This document shows positions 27,819 to 36,142 of a stretch of 36,290 nucleotides of DNA, piece after piece. Each line of letters begins with the position of its first letter. Positions within the stretch are counted from its first letter, which is position 1. The position numbers were made by a program, and so were the translations under genes. Below the pieces are notes generated by a model. That model was not told the DNA's origin and did no database searches. It was given only the letters and a program-made list of their open reading frames with translations. The stretch comes from Bacteroidales bacterium. GTDB taxonomy: Bacteria; Bacteroidota; Bacteroidia; Bacteroidales; Bacteroidaceae. The stretch covers positions 1 to 36,290 of the forward strand of contig SFIS01000023.1 of the NCBI GenBank assembly GCA_004555245.1, read 5' to 3'.

Positions 27819-28943
27819 ATGATCACACAAGACCAACTGAAGGATGTGCTCGACAGAGCAGACGCCCTGAACAGATACCTCGACATCGACAGGAAGAAAA
27901 TCGAGTTTGAAGAAGAAGACCTCCGCACGCAGGCTCCCGACTTCTGGGACGACCCCGTGCGTGCCCAGGAGCAGATGAAACTTGTCAAAGGCATCAAGAA
28001 ATGGATAGACGGATACGCCGAGGTGCGTACCGCCGCCGACGAGCTTCAGCTTGCCTTCGACTTCTACAAAGACGAGCTCGTCACCGAAGAGGAGGTTGAC
28101 AGCAACTACGAGAAAGCCATCTCCGCCATCGAGGCTCTCGAGCTGCGCAACATGCTGAGACAAGACGAAGACCCTATGGAGTGTGTCCTGAAAATCAATT
28201 CGGGCGCCGGCGGCACTGAAGCGCAGGACTGGGCTGCCATGCTCATGCGTATGTACCAGCGCTGGGCAGAGAAAGGCGGATACAAAGTAACCGTTTCTGA
28301 CCTTCAGGAAGGCGACGAGGCGGGCATCAAATCCGTCACGATGCAGATAGAAGGCGGGGAGTATGCCTACGGCTTCCTGAAGTCCGAGAACGGCGTCCAC
28401 CGCCTTGTGCGCGTCTCTCCGTACAACGCCCAGGGCAAGCGCATGACAAGTTTCGCCTCTGTCTTTGTCACGCCTCTCATCGACGACACCATCGAAGTGT
28501 ATGTCGATCCGTCGAAAGTCAGCTGGGACACATTCCGCTCAAGCGGCGCAGGAGGCCAGAACGTCAACAAGGTGGAGACCGGCGTCAGGCTCCGATACCT
28601 CTACACCGACCCCGACACGGGCGAGGAAGAGGAAATTCTCATCGCCAACACCGAGAGCCGCAAGCAGCAGCAGAACCGCGAGAACGCCATGCGCCTGCTC
28701 AAGTCGCAGCTCTACGACCGTGCGATGAAGAAACGCCTTGAGGCGCAGGCTGCCGTAGAGGCGAGCAAGCTGAAAATCGAATGGGGCAGCCAGATACGCT
28801 CGTACGTCTTCGATGACCGCCGCGTGAAAGACCACCGCACCAACTATCAGACGACAGACGTGGATGCCGTGATGGACGGCAAGCTCGACGGCTTCATCAA
28901 GGCGTATCTCATGGAGTTTGCCGCCGCCGATGCCAAGGCATAG
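27819..28943 (+). CDS. prfB: Peptide chain release factor 2 (no programmed frameshift)
   Basis: RF2 (374 residues) releases peptides at UGA and UAA. The GGQ motif (SSGAGGQNVNKVE, 245-247) that triggers hydrolysis is present. The codon-recognition tripeptide is SPY (200-202, RLVRVSPYNAQG) instead of SPF as in E. coli and B. subtilis RF2. The gene is one continuous frame. At the position of the autoregulatory frameshift site (around residue 20, NRYLDIDRK) the DNA reads CTC GAC with no in-frame stop, so that feedback is absent. A coiled-coil N-terminal domain (1-110) has normal length. Confidence 0.95.
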   Translation: MITQDQLKDVLDRADALNRYLDIDRKKIEFEEEDLRTQAPDFWDDPVRAQEQMKLVKGIKKWIDGYAEVRTAADELQLAFDFYKDELVTEEEVDSNYEKAISAIEALELRNMLRQDEDPMECVLKINSGAGGTEAQDWAAMLMRMYQRWAEKGGYKVTVSDLQEGDEAGIKSVTMQIEGGEYAYGFLKSENGVHRLVRVSPYNAQGKRMTSFASVFVTPLIDDTIEVYVDPSKVSWDTFRSSGAGGQNVNKVETGVRLRYLYTDPDTGEEEEILIANTESRKQQQNRENAMRLLKSQLYDRAMKKRLEAQAAVEASKLKIEWGSQIRSYVFDDRRVKDHRTNYQTTDVDAVMDGKLDGFIKAYLMEFAAADAKA

Positions 28944-29006
28944 CACGAAAGTTTTCCGGATGCCCTTTCCAGAACCTAATACAAACAACATAACTCATAT
29001 ACCATC

Positions 29007-29153
29007 ATGTCAAAGAAAGCAATGAAAGATGCTCGCCGTGCCGCACGTGCCGCACGCGAGGAGAAGGAAGCGAAAAACGTAGTGAAAATCATCCTTGGCG
29101 TGCTTGTCGTTCTCGCACTTGCCATACTGCTCTACGCTTCGTTCGGAGTCTAA
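29007..29153 (+). CDS. Small single-span membrane protein, 48 residues
   Basis: This short frame has an ATG at 29007 and TAA at 29151-29153. Residues 1-23 are strongly charged and helix-forming (MSKKAMKDARRAARAAREEK), and residues 25-45 are one hydrophobic segment (VVKIILGVLVVLALAILLYA). This predicts a cytoplasmic basic N terminus and a single transmembrane helix. Codon use and GC match the neighbours, and it is 63 bp after prfB on the same strand. No family is recognised. It may be a real small protein, but sequence alone cannot prove translation. Confidence 0.55.
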   Translation: MSKKAMKDARRAARAAREEKEAKNVVKIILGVLVVLALAILLYASFGV

Positions 29154-29270
29154 CATGTAGAAAGGCGGCAATGTATGTCTGCGGCTGCGGATATGCCTTG
29201 CCGCCTTCACTATTTCATCGAGACAACATCAGGCAGACTATATGCCGCACCATACAACCACACATACGAC

Positions 29271-29771
29271 ATGAGCGGAACAGAGACAGAACGCAAATTC
29301 CTCGTCAGGAAAGCCGGCAGAGAGTGGCGCCGGCTTGCCGTGGCGCAGCATGACATACGCCAGGGCTATATGGCGTGCAAAGGCGCGACGGTGCGCGTCA
29401 GGCTTAAAGACGACCGTGCCTTCCTCACAATCAAAGGGCCTTCGGCGTCCGGACTGTCGAGATACGAGTTCGAGAAAGAGATAAGCGCCGACGAGGCGCA
29501 CCACCTGCTGCAGCTGTGCCGCGGCGGACTGATAGAGAAAACGAGGTATATCGTGCCGGCAGGGCGCCATATCTGCGAAGTCGATGAGTTTCACGGCGCC
29601 AACGACGGTCTCGTCATGGCAGAGATAGAGCTTGGCAGTGAGGACGAGGCATACACCGCCCCGCCGTTCGTCGCGGCAGAGGTGACGGGCGACAGACGTT
29701 TCTACAACTCCCACCTCCTCACAAACCCCTACTCTCTCTGGCGCGACACCATACCCGAAGAATGCCGGTGA
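29271..29771 (+). CDS. CYTH domain protein (triphosphate tunnel metalloenzyme)
   Basis: This 166-residue CYTH/TTM protein starts at ATG 29271, placing the signature ExExK (ETERK) at residues 5-9. Alternating basic strands (ATVRVRLKDDRAFLTIKG), the SRYEFEKEI strand and MAEIELGSEDEAY form the tunnel. Bacterial members hydrolyse inorganic triphosphate or related substrates, and a few are class IV adenylate cyclases. No CHAD domain is attached. A longer in-frame start at 29175 would add 32 residues without family support. Confidence 0.85.
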   Translation: MSGTETERKFLVRKAGREWRRLAVAQHDIRQGYMACKGATVRVRLKDDRAFLTIKGPSASGLSRYEFEKEISADEAHHLLQLCRGGLIEKTRYIVPAGRHICEVDEFHGANDGLVMAEIELGSEDEAYTAPPFVAAEVTGDRRFYNSHLLTNPYSLWRDTIPEECR

Positions 29772-29893
29772 GCACCCGCCTCACCACCCTTGCCACACCC
29801 CCGGCACAGGCGGCATCCGGCATGACGAAGCCGCTGCGGGAGGCGCAGACATGAATTATCCCCAGACAACAAAGACACGCACAAAATACTGTT

Positions 29894-31114
<1,221 letters not shown>

Positions 31115-31142
31115 CCGCGCTTGCCATACCGCACGCGCCGCC

Positions 31143-31397
31143 TCACGCCTCTCCGCCACGCATCAGGGTGCGGCAGCGAAGCATCGAAACGGCAAACCAT
31201 GCGACGGCGACTGCCCTGTAGAGCATACCGAAATCGAACGGCATGATGACGGCGATGAAAGCGCACTGGGCGCAGACGATGGCTTTTGTCTGGCTGACGG
31301 TGAGCTGTTCGTCAAGCACGCGGCTGTAGTATGACGCGATGAAACAGAACACACTGAATGTTGAAGTCTTCTTGCTGACGGCTGATACATTATTCAT
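31143..31397 (-). CDS. Small hypothetical membrane protein, 84 residues
   Basis: This gene lies opposite to its neighbours, between sufS and rnhB. The ATG at 31397 (MNNVSAVSKKTSTFSVFCF) is preferred over the frame extension to 31535, because the promoter -7 box at 31512-31519 would fall within the longer version. Two hydrophobic segments (about 39-55, IVCAQCAFIAVIMPF, and 58-75, LYRAVAVAWFAVSML) suggest an integral membrane protein with a polar N terminus containing SYYSRVLDEQLTVSQTKA. No family is recognised. Confidence 0.6.
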   Translation of the reverse strand: MNNVSAVSKKTSTFSVFCFIASYYSRVLDEQLTVSQTKAIVCAQCAFIAVIMPFDFGMLYRAVAVAWFAVSMLRCRTLMRGGEA

Positions 31398-31511
31398 ATT
31401 ATTTCCAGGTTTTATGGTTTGACTTGTTGGTTTATGATCTCTGAGACTGTCATGACGGTGCGGAGGGCTCACGACATTCAAATCCTGACAACTGGATTCG
31501 ATTTCCGGATG

Positions 31512-31519
31512 CAAAGTTA
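31512..31519 (-). promoter_or_regulatory. -7 box for the 84-residue gene
   Basis: Read on the minus strand it is TAACTTTG, a perfect TAnnTTTG, about 115 bp before the ATG. No clear -33 match is seen. It supports this gene being real and transcribed leftwards. Confidence 0.6.
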
Positions 31520-31601
31520 AGCCGAAAGTGTGCACAGGTAGTTCACTCCAATATTTAGGTAGTTAAATATCCTTAATTTATAACATTAATTAACAGAAAC
31601 G

Positions 31602-32240
31602 ATGCTATTTTGCTGTTACAACAAGGGAATTGTCGAGGCAGGATGCGACGAAGCGGGGCGTGGATGTCTCGCCGGCTCTGTTTTCGCAGCCGCAGTGATA
31701 CTGCCGCCCGACTACCGTCACGAGAGTCTGAACGATTCGAAGCAGCTCACGGAGCGGCAACGCCGTGCGCTGAGAGACGACATCGAGCGCGACGCCGTGG
31801 CATGGGGTGTCGGCATCGTCACGCCTGAAGAGATTGACCGCATCAACATCCTCAACGCATCGTTTCTCGCCATGCACCGCGCCATCGACCGCCTCGCCGT
31901 CATGCCGCAGGCACTCATCATCGACGGCAACCGCTTCAACCCGTACTACCCGCCAATCAATCCCTCCGCGCCCCGCACCGACGACACGGAACGCAGCCTC
32001 ATCGCCCTCCCCCACACCACCATCGTGAAGGGCGACGCGAAATACATGTCTATCGCGGCTGCCAGCATCCTCGCCAAGACCTACCGCGACGAATACATGG
32101 ACCGTCTGGCCGAAGAATATCCGCAATACGACTGGCTGTCGAACAAGGGCTACCCCACACGCAAACACCGCCAGGCGATAAAAGATTACGGCGTCACTCC
32201 CTACCACCGCCTGTCCTACCGCCTGCTTCCCGAGAAATAA
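31602..32240 (+). CDS. rnhB: Ribonuclease HII
   Basis: RNase HII (212 residues) cuts at ribonucleotides in DNA and removes RNA primers. The signature EAGCDEAGRGCLAG carries the first catalytic Asp-Glu pair (Asp16, Glu17). LNDSKQLTE, LIIDGNRF (Asp108) and VKGDAKYMSIAAASILAKTYRDEYM give the rest of the active site. YPQYDWLSNKGYPTRKHRQAI is the conserved C-terminal end. Length and motif order are normal. An AT-rich, promoter-like region precedes it. Confidence 0.95.
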   Translation: MLFCCYNKGIVEAGCDEAGRGCLAGSVFAAAVILPPDYRHESLNDSKQLTERQRRALRDDIERDAVAWGVGIVTPEEIDRINILNASFLAMHRAIDRLAVMPQALIIDGNRFNPYYPPINPSAPRTDDTERSLIALPHTTIVKGDAKYMSIAAASILAKTYRDEYMDRLAEEYPQYDWLSNKGYPTRKHRQAIKDYGVTPYHRLSYRLLPEK

Positions 32241-32326
32241 CCCACACTGAAAAAACAGTTTCCGCCGCCAAGAATCCTACAGACACGGTGTTGGCAAGGG
32301 AAGGAACCAGAACTCATCATACAAAT

Positions 32327-33253
32327 ATGCGACACGACAAACTATCGCAACAGCTCGACCTCATTCTCCTGCTTGCCGAAAACCGGCGCTTCAACATCAA
32401 CGAGCTGGGAGAACAGTTAGGGCTGCAGAGACGCAACATCTACTACTACCTCAACTTCTTGCGCGACGCCGGCTTCCTTCTCGAGAAGCACGGTGCGTAC
32501 TACAGTCTGTCGCGCCGCTCGCCGTTCATCAGCAAGCTGTGCGACACGGTGAACTTTACCGAAGACGAGGTGGTGCTCATCAAGCGCCTGCTTGACGAGG
32601 CGGATGAGAAAGACATCCTCGTCCACTCGCTGAAGCACAAGCTGCTGCGCTTCTACGATTTCAACATCATCGCCGACCCCATCCGCATGGCATCGCAGAA
32701 GAAGAAGATCGACACCATCTACGAAGCCATCAAGCACGAGCGCACCGTCATTCTGAAAGGCTACTCGTCGTCCCACTCGCAGACTGTCAGCGACAGAGAG
32801 GTGGAGCCCTTCCTCCTCTTCGACGGCAACCGCAACCTGCGCGCCTACGAGCTATCTACAGGCATGAACAAGACCTTCCGCATCTCGCGCATGGAAGACG
32901 TCACGCCCGGCTACAACACATGGAGCAACACAGTGCGCCACAAGCAGTTCTACACCGACACCTTCGGCTTCTCGTCAGAAGAGCAGATACACGTCACGCT
33001 GCGCCTCGACCGCCTCTCGTTCAACACGCTGACTGACGAATATCCGCGCGCCGAGCGCGACATCTCCGCCGACGGCACACAGAACTGGACCTACTCCACC
33101 GACGTCTGCTCGATGGTGGGCATAGGACGTTTCGTGCTCGGGCTGTACGACCATGTGGAGATTGTCGATTCGCCCGAACTCGAGCGATACATAAAAGAGA
33201 AACTGAAAGACTTCACACAAAAGAACAAAGCCAGCCGGCATACGAAAGCATGA
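32327..33253 (+). CDS. WYL-domain transcriptional regulator
   Basis: This 308-residue protein has an N-terminal helix-turn-helix (RRFNINELGEQLGLQRRNIYYYLNFLRDAGF) of the HTH_11/winged type and a C-terminal WYL-like ligand-binding region (TVILKGYSSSHSQTVSDREVEPFLLFDGNRNLRAYEL) with its C-terminal extension. WYL regulators sense nucleic-acid-type or small ligands and often control DNA-repair or defence genes. Here the ORF overlaps the next gene by 4 bp (ATGA), so translation is coupled. The ATG at 32327 is chosen over a TTG at 32288. Confidence 0.82.
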   Translation: MRHDKLSQQLDLILLLAENRRFNINELGEQLGLQRRNIYYYLNFLRDAGFLLEKHGAYYSLSRRSPFISKLCDTVNFTEDEVVLIKRLLDEADEKDILVHSLKHKLLRFYDFNIIADPIRMASQKKKIDTIYEAIKHERTVILKGYSSSHSQTVSDREVEPFLLFDGNRNLRAYELSTGMNKTFRISRMEDVTPGYNTWSNTVRHKQFYTDTFGFSSEEQIHVTLRLDRLSFNTLTDEYPRAERDISADGTQNWTYSTDVCSMVGIGRFVLGLYDHVEIVDSPELERYIKEKLKDFTQKNKASRHTKA

Positions 33254-34182
33254 AACAGTTAGAACTCACACCGTTAAACATACAGCGTGCGATGAGCCTG
33301 CTCGACGTGCAGCACCACCTCGACGACGACCTCGTCATCACAAACTTCGACACCGTGCCGCTGCCCGAAGAGTGCCGGCGCACGGAATGCACCATCGTCG
33401 TGCTCTGTACCGCCGGCATGGGCCGCTACACACTCGGCACGGTAGAGCACACGCTGAAGACGAACGACGTGCTCATAGCGGGCGAGGGGCAGGTGCTGGG
33501 CGACATAAAGGTGGTGCAGCCGCTCGAAGGCATCATCATCTTCATCTCCAACGCCTTCCTGTACAGCATCATACGCGAAGTGCGCGACATCGCCAACCTC
33601 TTTGTCATCACGCGCGAGCACCCTGTCTTCTCACTCTCGCCCGCCGATGTGCTCATGTTCCGGAAATACCTCTCCTTCCTCAAGGCGAAACTGGCAGAAG
33701 AGAGCCACCTCTTCAGGCGGCAGATAGCCGGCACGCTGCTCGCCACGATGATCTACGAGCTCTGCAACATCACGCAACGCATCACAGAAGAGAAGGCTCC
33801 GAAGCAGTCGAGGTCGCAGGAGGTCTTCGAACGTTTCATACAACTCGTAGAGAACAACTTCCGCACCGAGAGGCGCGTGGCATGGTACAGCGAGAAACTC
33901 GGCATCTCGTCAAAGACACTGCTCGAAGTGGTGAAGCGTGTCAGCAGCCGCACTCCCAACGACTGGCTCGACATCTACACCACACTCGAGATACGCATCA
34001 TGCTGCGGCACACCACGATGAGCATAAAGCAGATTGCAGACACGCTGCATTTCAGCAACCAGTCGTCGCTCGGGAAATTCTTCCGCGAACATGTAGGCAT
34101 GTCGCCGAAAGCCTACAGAATCTCGCAGATGCAGAACACGCAGGAGGCTGCACCGGACGAAGACTCCGCGCAGGAGGCATAG
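33250..34182 (+). CDS. AraC-family transcriptional regulator
   Basis: This 310-residue regulator has an N-terminal cupin-like sensing domain (about 30-150, GMGRYTLGTVEHTLKTNDVLI) and a C-terminal double helix-turn-helix. That part includes VAWYSEKLGISSKTLLEVVKRV, TPNDWLDIYTTLEIRIMLR and IKQIADTLHFSNQSSLGKFFREHVGMSPKAYR. It resembles the AraC regulators common in Bacteroidetes, with no sensor-kinase part. Its ATG overlaps the stop of the WYL gene, making a two-regulator operon. No obvious target operon is adjacent. An intrinsic terminator lies at 34254. Confidence 0.85.
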   Translation: MKQLELTPLNIQRAMSLLDVQHHLDDDLVITNFDTVPLPEECRRTECTIVVLCTAGMGRYTLGTVEHTLKTNDVLIAGEGQVLGDIKVVQPLEGIIIFISNAFLYSIIREVRDIANLFVITREHPVFSLSPADVLMFRKYLSFLKAKLAEESHLFRRQIAGTLLATMIYELCNITQRITEEKAPKQSRSQEVFERFIQLVENNFRTERRVAWYSEKLGISSKTLLEVVKRVSSRTPNDWLDIYTTLEIRIMLRHTTMSIKQIADTLHFSNQSSLGKFFREHVGMSPKAYRISQMQNTQEAAPDEDSAQEA

Positions 34183-34185
34183 GCG

Positions 34186-34205
34186 CAGATGTCAAGAAAG
34201 TATCA
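34186..34205 (+). repeat. 20-bp direct repeat, left copy
   Basis: CAGATGTCAAGAAAGTATCA occurs here, 4 bp after the AraC-family stop codon, and again identically at 34611-34630. Sixteen of its bases also recur inverted at 34230-34245, forming a 16-bp stem with a 24-nt loop right after the stop codon. Confidence 0.85.
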
Positions 34206-34253
34206 GCCGGCCTTCGGAAAAGCCCGTCATGATACTTTCTTGACAACACAATT

Positions 34254-34291
34254 CCGCCGTATATGCCGTCAGACACGGCAGGGCGGTTTTT
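34254..34291 (+). terminator. Terminator of the WYL-AraC operon
   Basis: CCGCC (34254-34258) pairs with GGCGG (34282-34286), enclosing GCCGT/ACGGC (34265-34269 with 34275-34279). TTTTT follows. It is 72 bp after the AraC-family stop codon. Confidence 0.75.
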
Positions 34292-34421
34292 CACGGCATT
34301 TTCGGGCGTTTTTCATGCAGAATATGTAAACGTCTGATATTCTGTCGTTTATACAACATTCAAGGAAACGCAGATACTGATTGGCAGGCAAAAAAGCCTG
34401 TCTCCAAGCACAAAAAACAGC

Positions 34422-34460
34422 ATTTGGGCGCATAAGACAGTCAATCTTATGCGCCCAAAT
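34422..34460 (-). terminator. 16-bp hairpin at the end of array C
   Basis: ATTTGGGCGCATAAGA (34422-34437) and its exact complement (34445-34460) enclose a 7-nt loop. On the minus strand the stem is followed by GCTGTTTTTTG, so it fits an intrinsic terminator of the recO strand. The right arm is itself a degenerate copy of the array unit. Confidence 0.75.
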
Positions 34461-34463
34461 TGT

Positions 34464-34516
34464 CTATATGAGCCTCTTACTTTGACTATATGAGCCTCCC
34501 ACTTTGACTATATGAC
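34464..34516 (-). repeat. 22-bp tandem array C
   Basis: Copies beginning CTATATGA start at 34464, 34486 and 34508 (the third partial), exactly 22 bp apart. The + strand core is ACTTTGACTATATGAGCC. This matches array A's minus-strand unit (CTATYTTG..ACTTTGA) at roughly 15 of 22 positions. The array abuts the hairpin at 34422-34460. Confidence 0.85.
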
Positions 34517-34610
34517 GGTGCAAAACACACTGTCCTGCCCTCCGAAATGCGGAAAACAGCGTCATAAAGCCGCTTTCCGGGCAGAAGAAGACAGATTTTC
34601 GTGCAAACAA

Positions 34611-34630
34611 CAGATGTCAAGAAAGTATCA
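34611..34630 (+). repeat. 20-bp direct repeat, right copy
   Basis: This is identical to 34186-34205. The distance between copies is 425 bp. It lies 27 bp beyond the recO stop codon. Together the two copies bracket the non-coding block that holds array C. Confidence 0.85.
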
Positions 34631-34657
34631 TCCCCTACCCCCGCCTGCACTTTCCCG

Positions 34658-35389
34658 TCATCCGAACAGCTCTTCCAGCACACCTATCGTGCGCAGTTCG
34701 GGAAACGACGAGACATGAATCCTATAGTATGCCAGAACCATGTCGAGACAGCGGCGGCGCTCCTCCCTTGTGAAGGCGAAGCGGTGGAGGTTGCCATAGT
34801 CCATACGCAGAATACGGCGCATAGCCTCCGTCTCCTCTCCCCGCAACACGTCGCGGTGGGGCGGCATCGACATCACACACTGCCCCGTGCGCATATCAAA
34901 CACATCTCCCCGGCTGTCAACCGCATCGGCGGGGAAGAAGCCCAGGCAGCGCGTCAGCCCTACAAGAAAGGCGAGATGGAAATTCGCCTTGCCGCGGTTG
35001 CTCTCCATCATGTCAAGACATTTCAGCGACAACTCCACGAAACTGTACGTCCGCACATCCTCCGTCTCCTGCCGCAGCGTGTGGAACAGTACCTCGGCGA
35101 GGAAGAGCGTCACCGAAATCTTCGCCGCGTCGGCATACACCGATGTCCAGGCATAGTGCATGGCGACATTCTTCAGGCGCTGCACATCACGATTCTCACG
35201 GAAGTCAATCTCCACAGTCAGCAACGACAGAGGCTGGAAGAGCCTGCGCTGCATACGACCCTTCTGCGACGATGACAGCTTCACGGCGACAACAACCCTA
35301 CCGCGCACCTCGGAGAAGAGATGCGCCAGAAGGCGGTCGTCGCCGTAAGCGACGGTGCGCAAGACTATGGCGTTAGTCTTTATCAGCAT
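34658..35389 (-). CDS. recO: DNA repair protein RecO
   Basis: RecO (243 residues) works with RecR to load RecA on SSB-coated DNA. The N-terminal OB fold begins MLIKTNAIVLRTVAYGDDRLLAHLFSEVRGRV and contains VKLSSSQKGRMQRRLFQPLSLL. The helical C-terminal domain has VTLFLAEVLFHTLRQETEDVRTY and FHLAFLVGLTRCLGFFP. The zinc-finger cysteines found in some RecO proteins are not evident here. The ATG at 35389 is chosen. The longer frame to 35494 adds 35 residues that do not fit the family. It ends within a few dozen bases of the right 20-bp repeat. Confidence 0.88.
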   Translation of the reverse strand: MLIKTNAIVLRTVAYGDDRLLAHLFSEVRGRVVVAVKLSSSQKGRMQRRLFQPLSLLTVEIDFRENRDVQRLKNVAMHYAWTSVYADAAKISVTLFLAEVLFHTLRQETEDVRTYSFVELSLKCLDMMESNRGKANFHLAFLVGLTRCLGFFPADAVDSRGDVFDMRTGQCVMSMPPHRDVLRGEETEAMRRILRMDYGNLHRFAFTREERRRCLDMVLAYYRIHVSSFPELRTIGVLEELFG

Positions 35390-35500
35390 GAGAGAGAGTC
35401 TTTTTCCGGTTTGCCGCAAGCCGCGATGTGGAAACTCCTGAAATTTTCTGTATTGCAGATGATTTTTGCAAAGTTTTTGATGCACAGATGGCAAAATATA

Positions 35501-35620
35501 CGTTTAAGGCAGAAAGAGAAACTGAAGAGTAACATGAAGAGGGCATTGATGTCCGTATCCGACAAACCGCTTCTCAGGAAGAGGGCTATAACAGAGCCAG
35601 TGAATGACGAGCTGAAGAAC
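35501..35620 (+). pseudogene. IS982-family transposase fragment
   Basis: The + strand reads RLRQKEKLKSNMKRALMSVS, DKPLLRKRAITEPVNDELKN. This resembles the late part of IS982-type DDE transposases, where a (L)LLRKRA(I/L)IET(V/I)NDELKN block precedes the final catalytic region. The homology stops abruptly on both sides. The N-terminal DDE part and the terminal repeats are missing, so this is a remnant. It lies upstream of recO on the opposite strand. Confidence 0.7.
35543..35587 (+). repeat. 45-bp duplicated IS scar, copy 1
   Basis: This begins GCATTGATGTCCGTATCC and ends AGGAAGAGGGCT. The same 45 bp recurs at 36075-36119 with two mismatches. It codes for the ALMSVSDKxLLRKRA part of the IS982-type transposase. 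Confidence 0.85.
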
Positions 35621-35805
35621 TGCATACTGCTACTTCCCAAAGAAACCATCCATACGAGTACAGACCGTTGATATTTCTAATGACAGACAGCTTACTTTAT
35701 TCTAAAGTATATTTCGTCGAACCCACGTTGTTTTTTGCTTATAATCAATATGTCTTTTATTCATATATTCATATTGGTCAAGTATTCCATATCAACCTGC
35801 TTGAA

Positions 35806-35826
35806 TTTGGTTAAGTGTTAACCAAA
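35806..35826. promoter_or_regulatory. Palindromic operator 1
   Basis: TTTGGTTAA and TTAACCAAA form 9-bp arms around GTG. It lies about 20-40 bp downstream of the leftward promoter box at 35845-35852, where a repressor would block initiation or elongation. Confidence 0.6.
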
Positions 35827-35844
35827 ATCATCACAAATTCGCTG

Positions 35845-35852
35845 CAAAGATA
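35845..35852 (-). promoter_or_regulatory. Orphan leftward -7 box between two operators
   Basis: The minus strand reads TATCTTTG, a perfect TAnnTTTG. A TTGA at 21 bp spacing falls in operator 2 as a possible -33 element. No intact gene lies downstream. Confidence 0.6.
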
Positions 35853-35870
35853 CAATTATATTTTGAATTT

Positions 35871-35887
35871 TGGTCAAGACTTGACCA
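35871..35887. promoter_or_regulatory. Palindromic operator 2
   Basis: TGGTCAAG and CTTGACCA are 8-bp arms around a central A, over the -33 region. Its centre is 63 bp (about six helical turns) from that of operator 1. A related half-site, TTGGTCAAG, lies at 35775-35783. Confidence 0.65.
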
Positions 35888-36068
35888 TATTTTCATGTTT
35901 CACCCTTGTTTTCTCATATAATTTATAGCCTGAAAGTATATAATCAATTAAATCCTCTGTCATCATCAATCCTTCATCATTAACCGGAAGTTGTACCCCA
36001 AAATAGTCCGCCTGCGGACATCAGTCCAATCAGAAGATGGTTGAGGTACCTGTCCCCTGACCCTCCTG

Positions 36069-36119
36069 AAGGGAGCATTGATGTCCGTATCCGACAAACT
36101 TCTTCTCAGGAAGAGGGCT
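36069..36119 (+). pseudogene. Second IS982-type transposase fragment (duplicated scar, copy 2)
   Basis: The + strand reads KGALMSVSDKLLLRKRA before the sequence changes to FLFMF and ends. It includes the 45-bp block shared with 35543-35587, with two base differences. Only about 17 codons of transposase remain. Confidence 0.65.
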
Positions 36120-36142
36120 TTCTTGTTCATGTTTATTTCAAT

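Larger units (their letters stand above)
34183..34657. other. Non-coding region between the AraC-family gene and recO
   Basis: This is 475 bp between two convergent genes. It contains, in order, the left 20-bp repeat and its inverted copy, the AraC-gene terminator (34254-34291), a short hairpin CAGGC/GCCTG (34387-34400), the 16-bp hairpin and array C (34422-34516), a GC-rich paired segment (CTGCCC/GGGCAG, about 34535-34583), and the right 20-bp repeat. No protein gene is recognisable. Confidence 0.6.
35390..36142. other. Degraded 750-bp region between recO and the thioredoxin-like gene
   Basis: It has lower GC than its surroundings. It holds two IS982-type transposase fragments (35501-35620 and 36069-36119), a leftward promoter with two palindromic operators (35806-35887) and no intact gene. 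Leftward of the promoter only a 9-codon frame (MEYLTNMNI), a stop and a 22-codon fragment ending KQRGFDEIYFRIK can be read. Confidence 0.55.
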
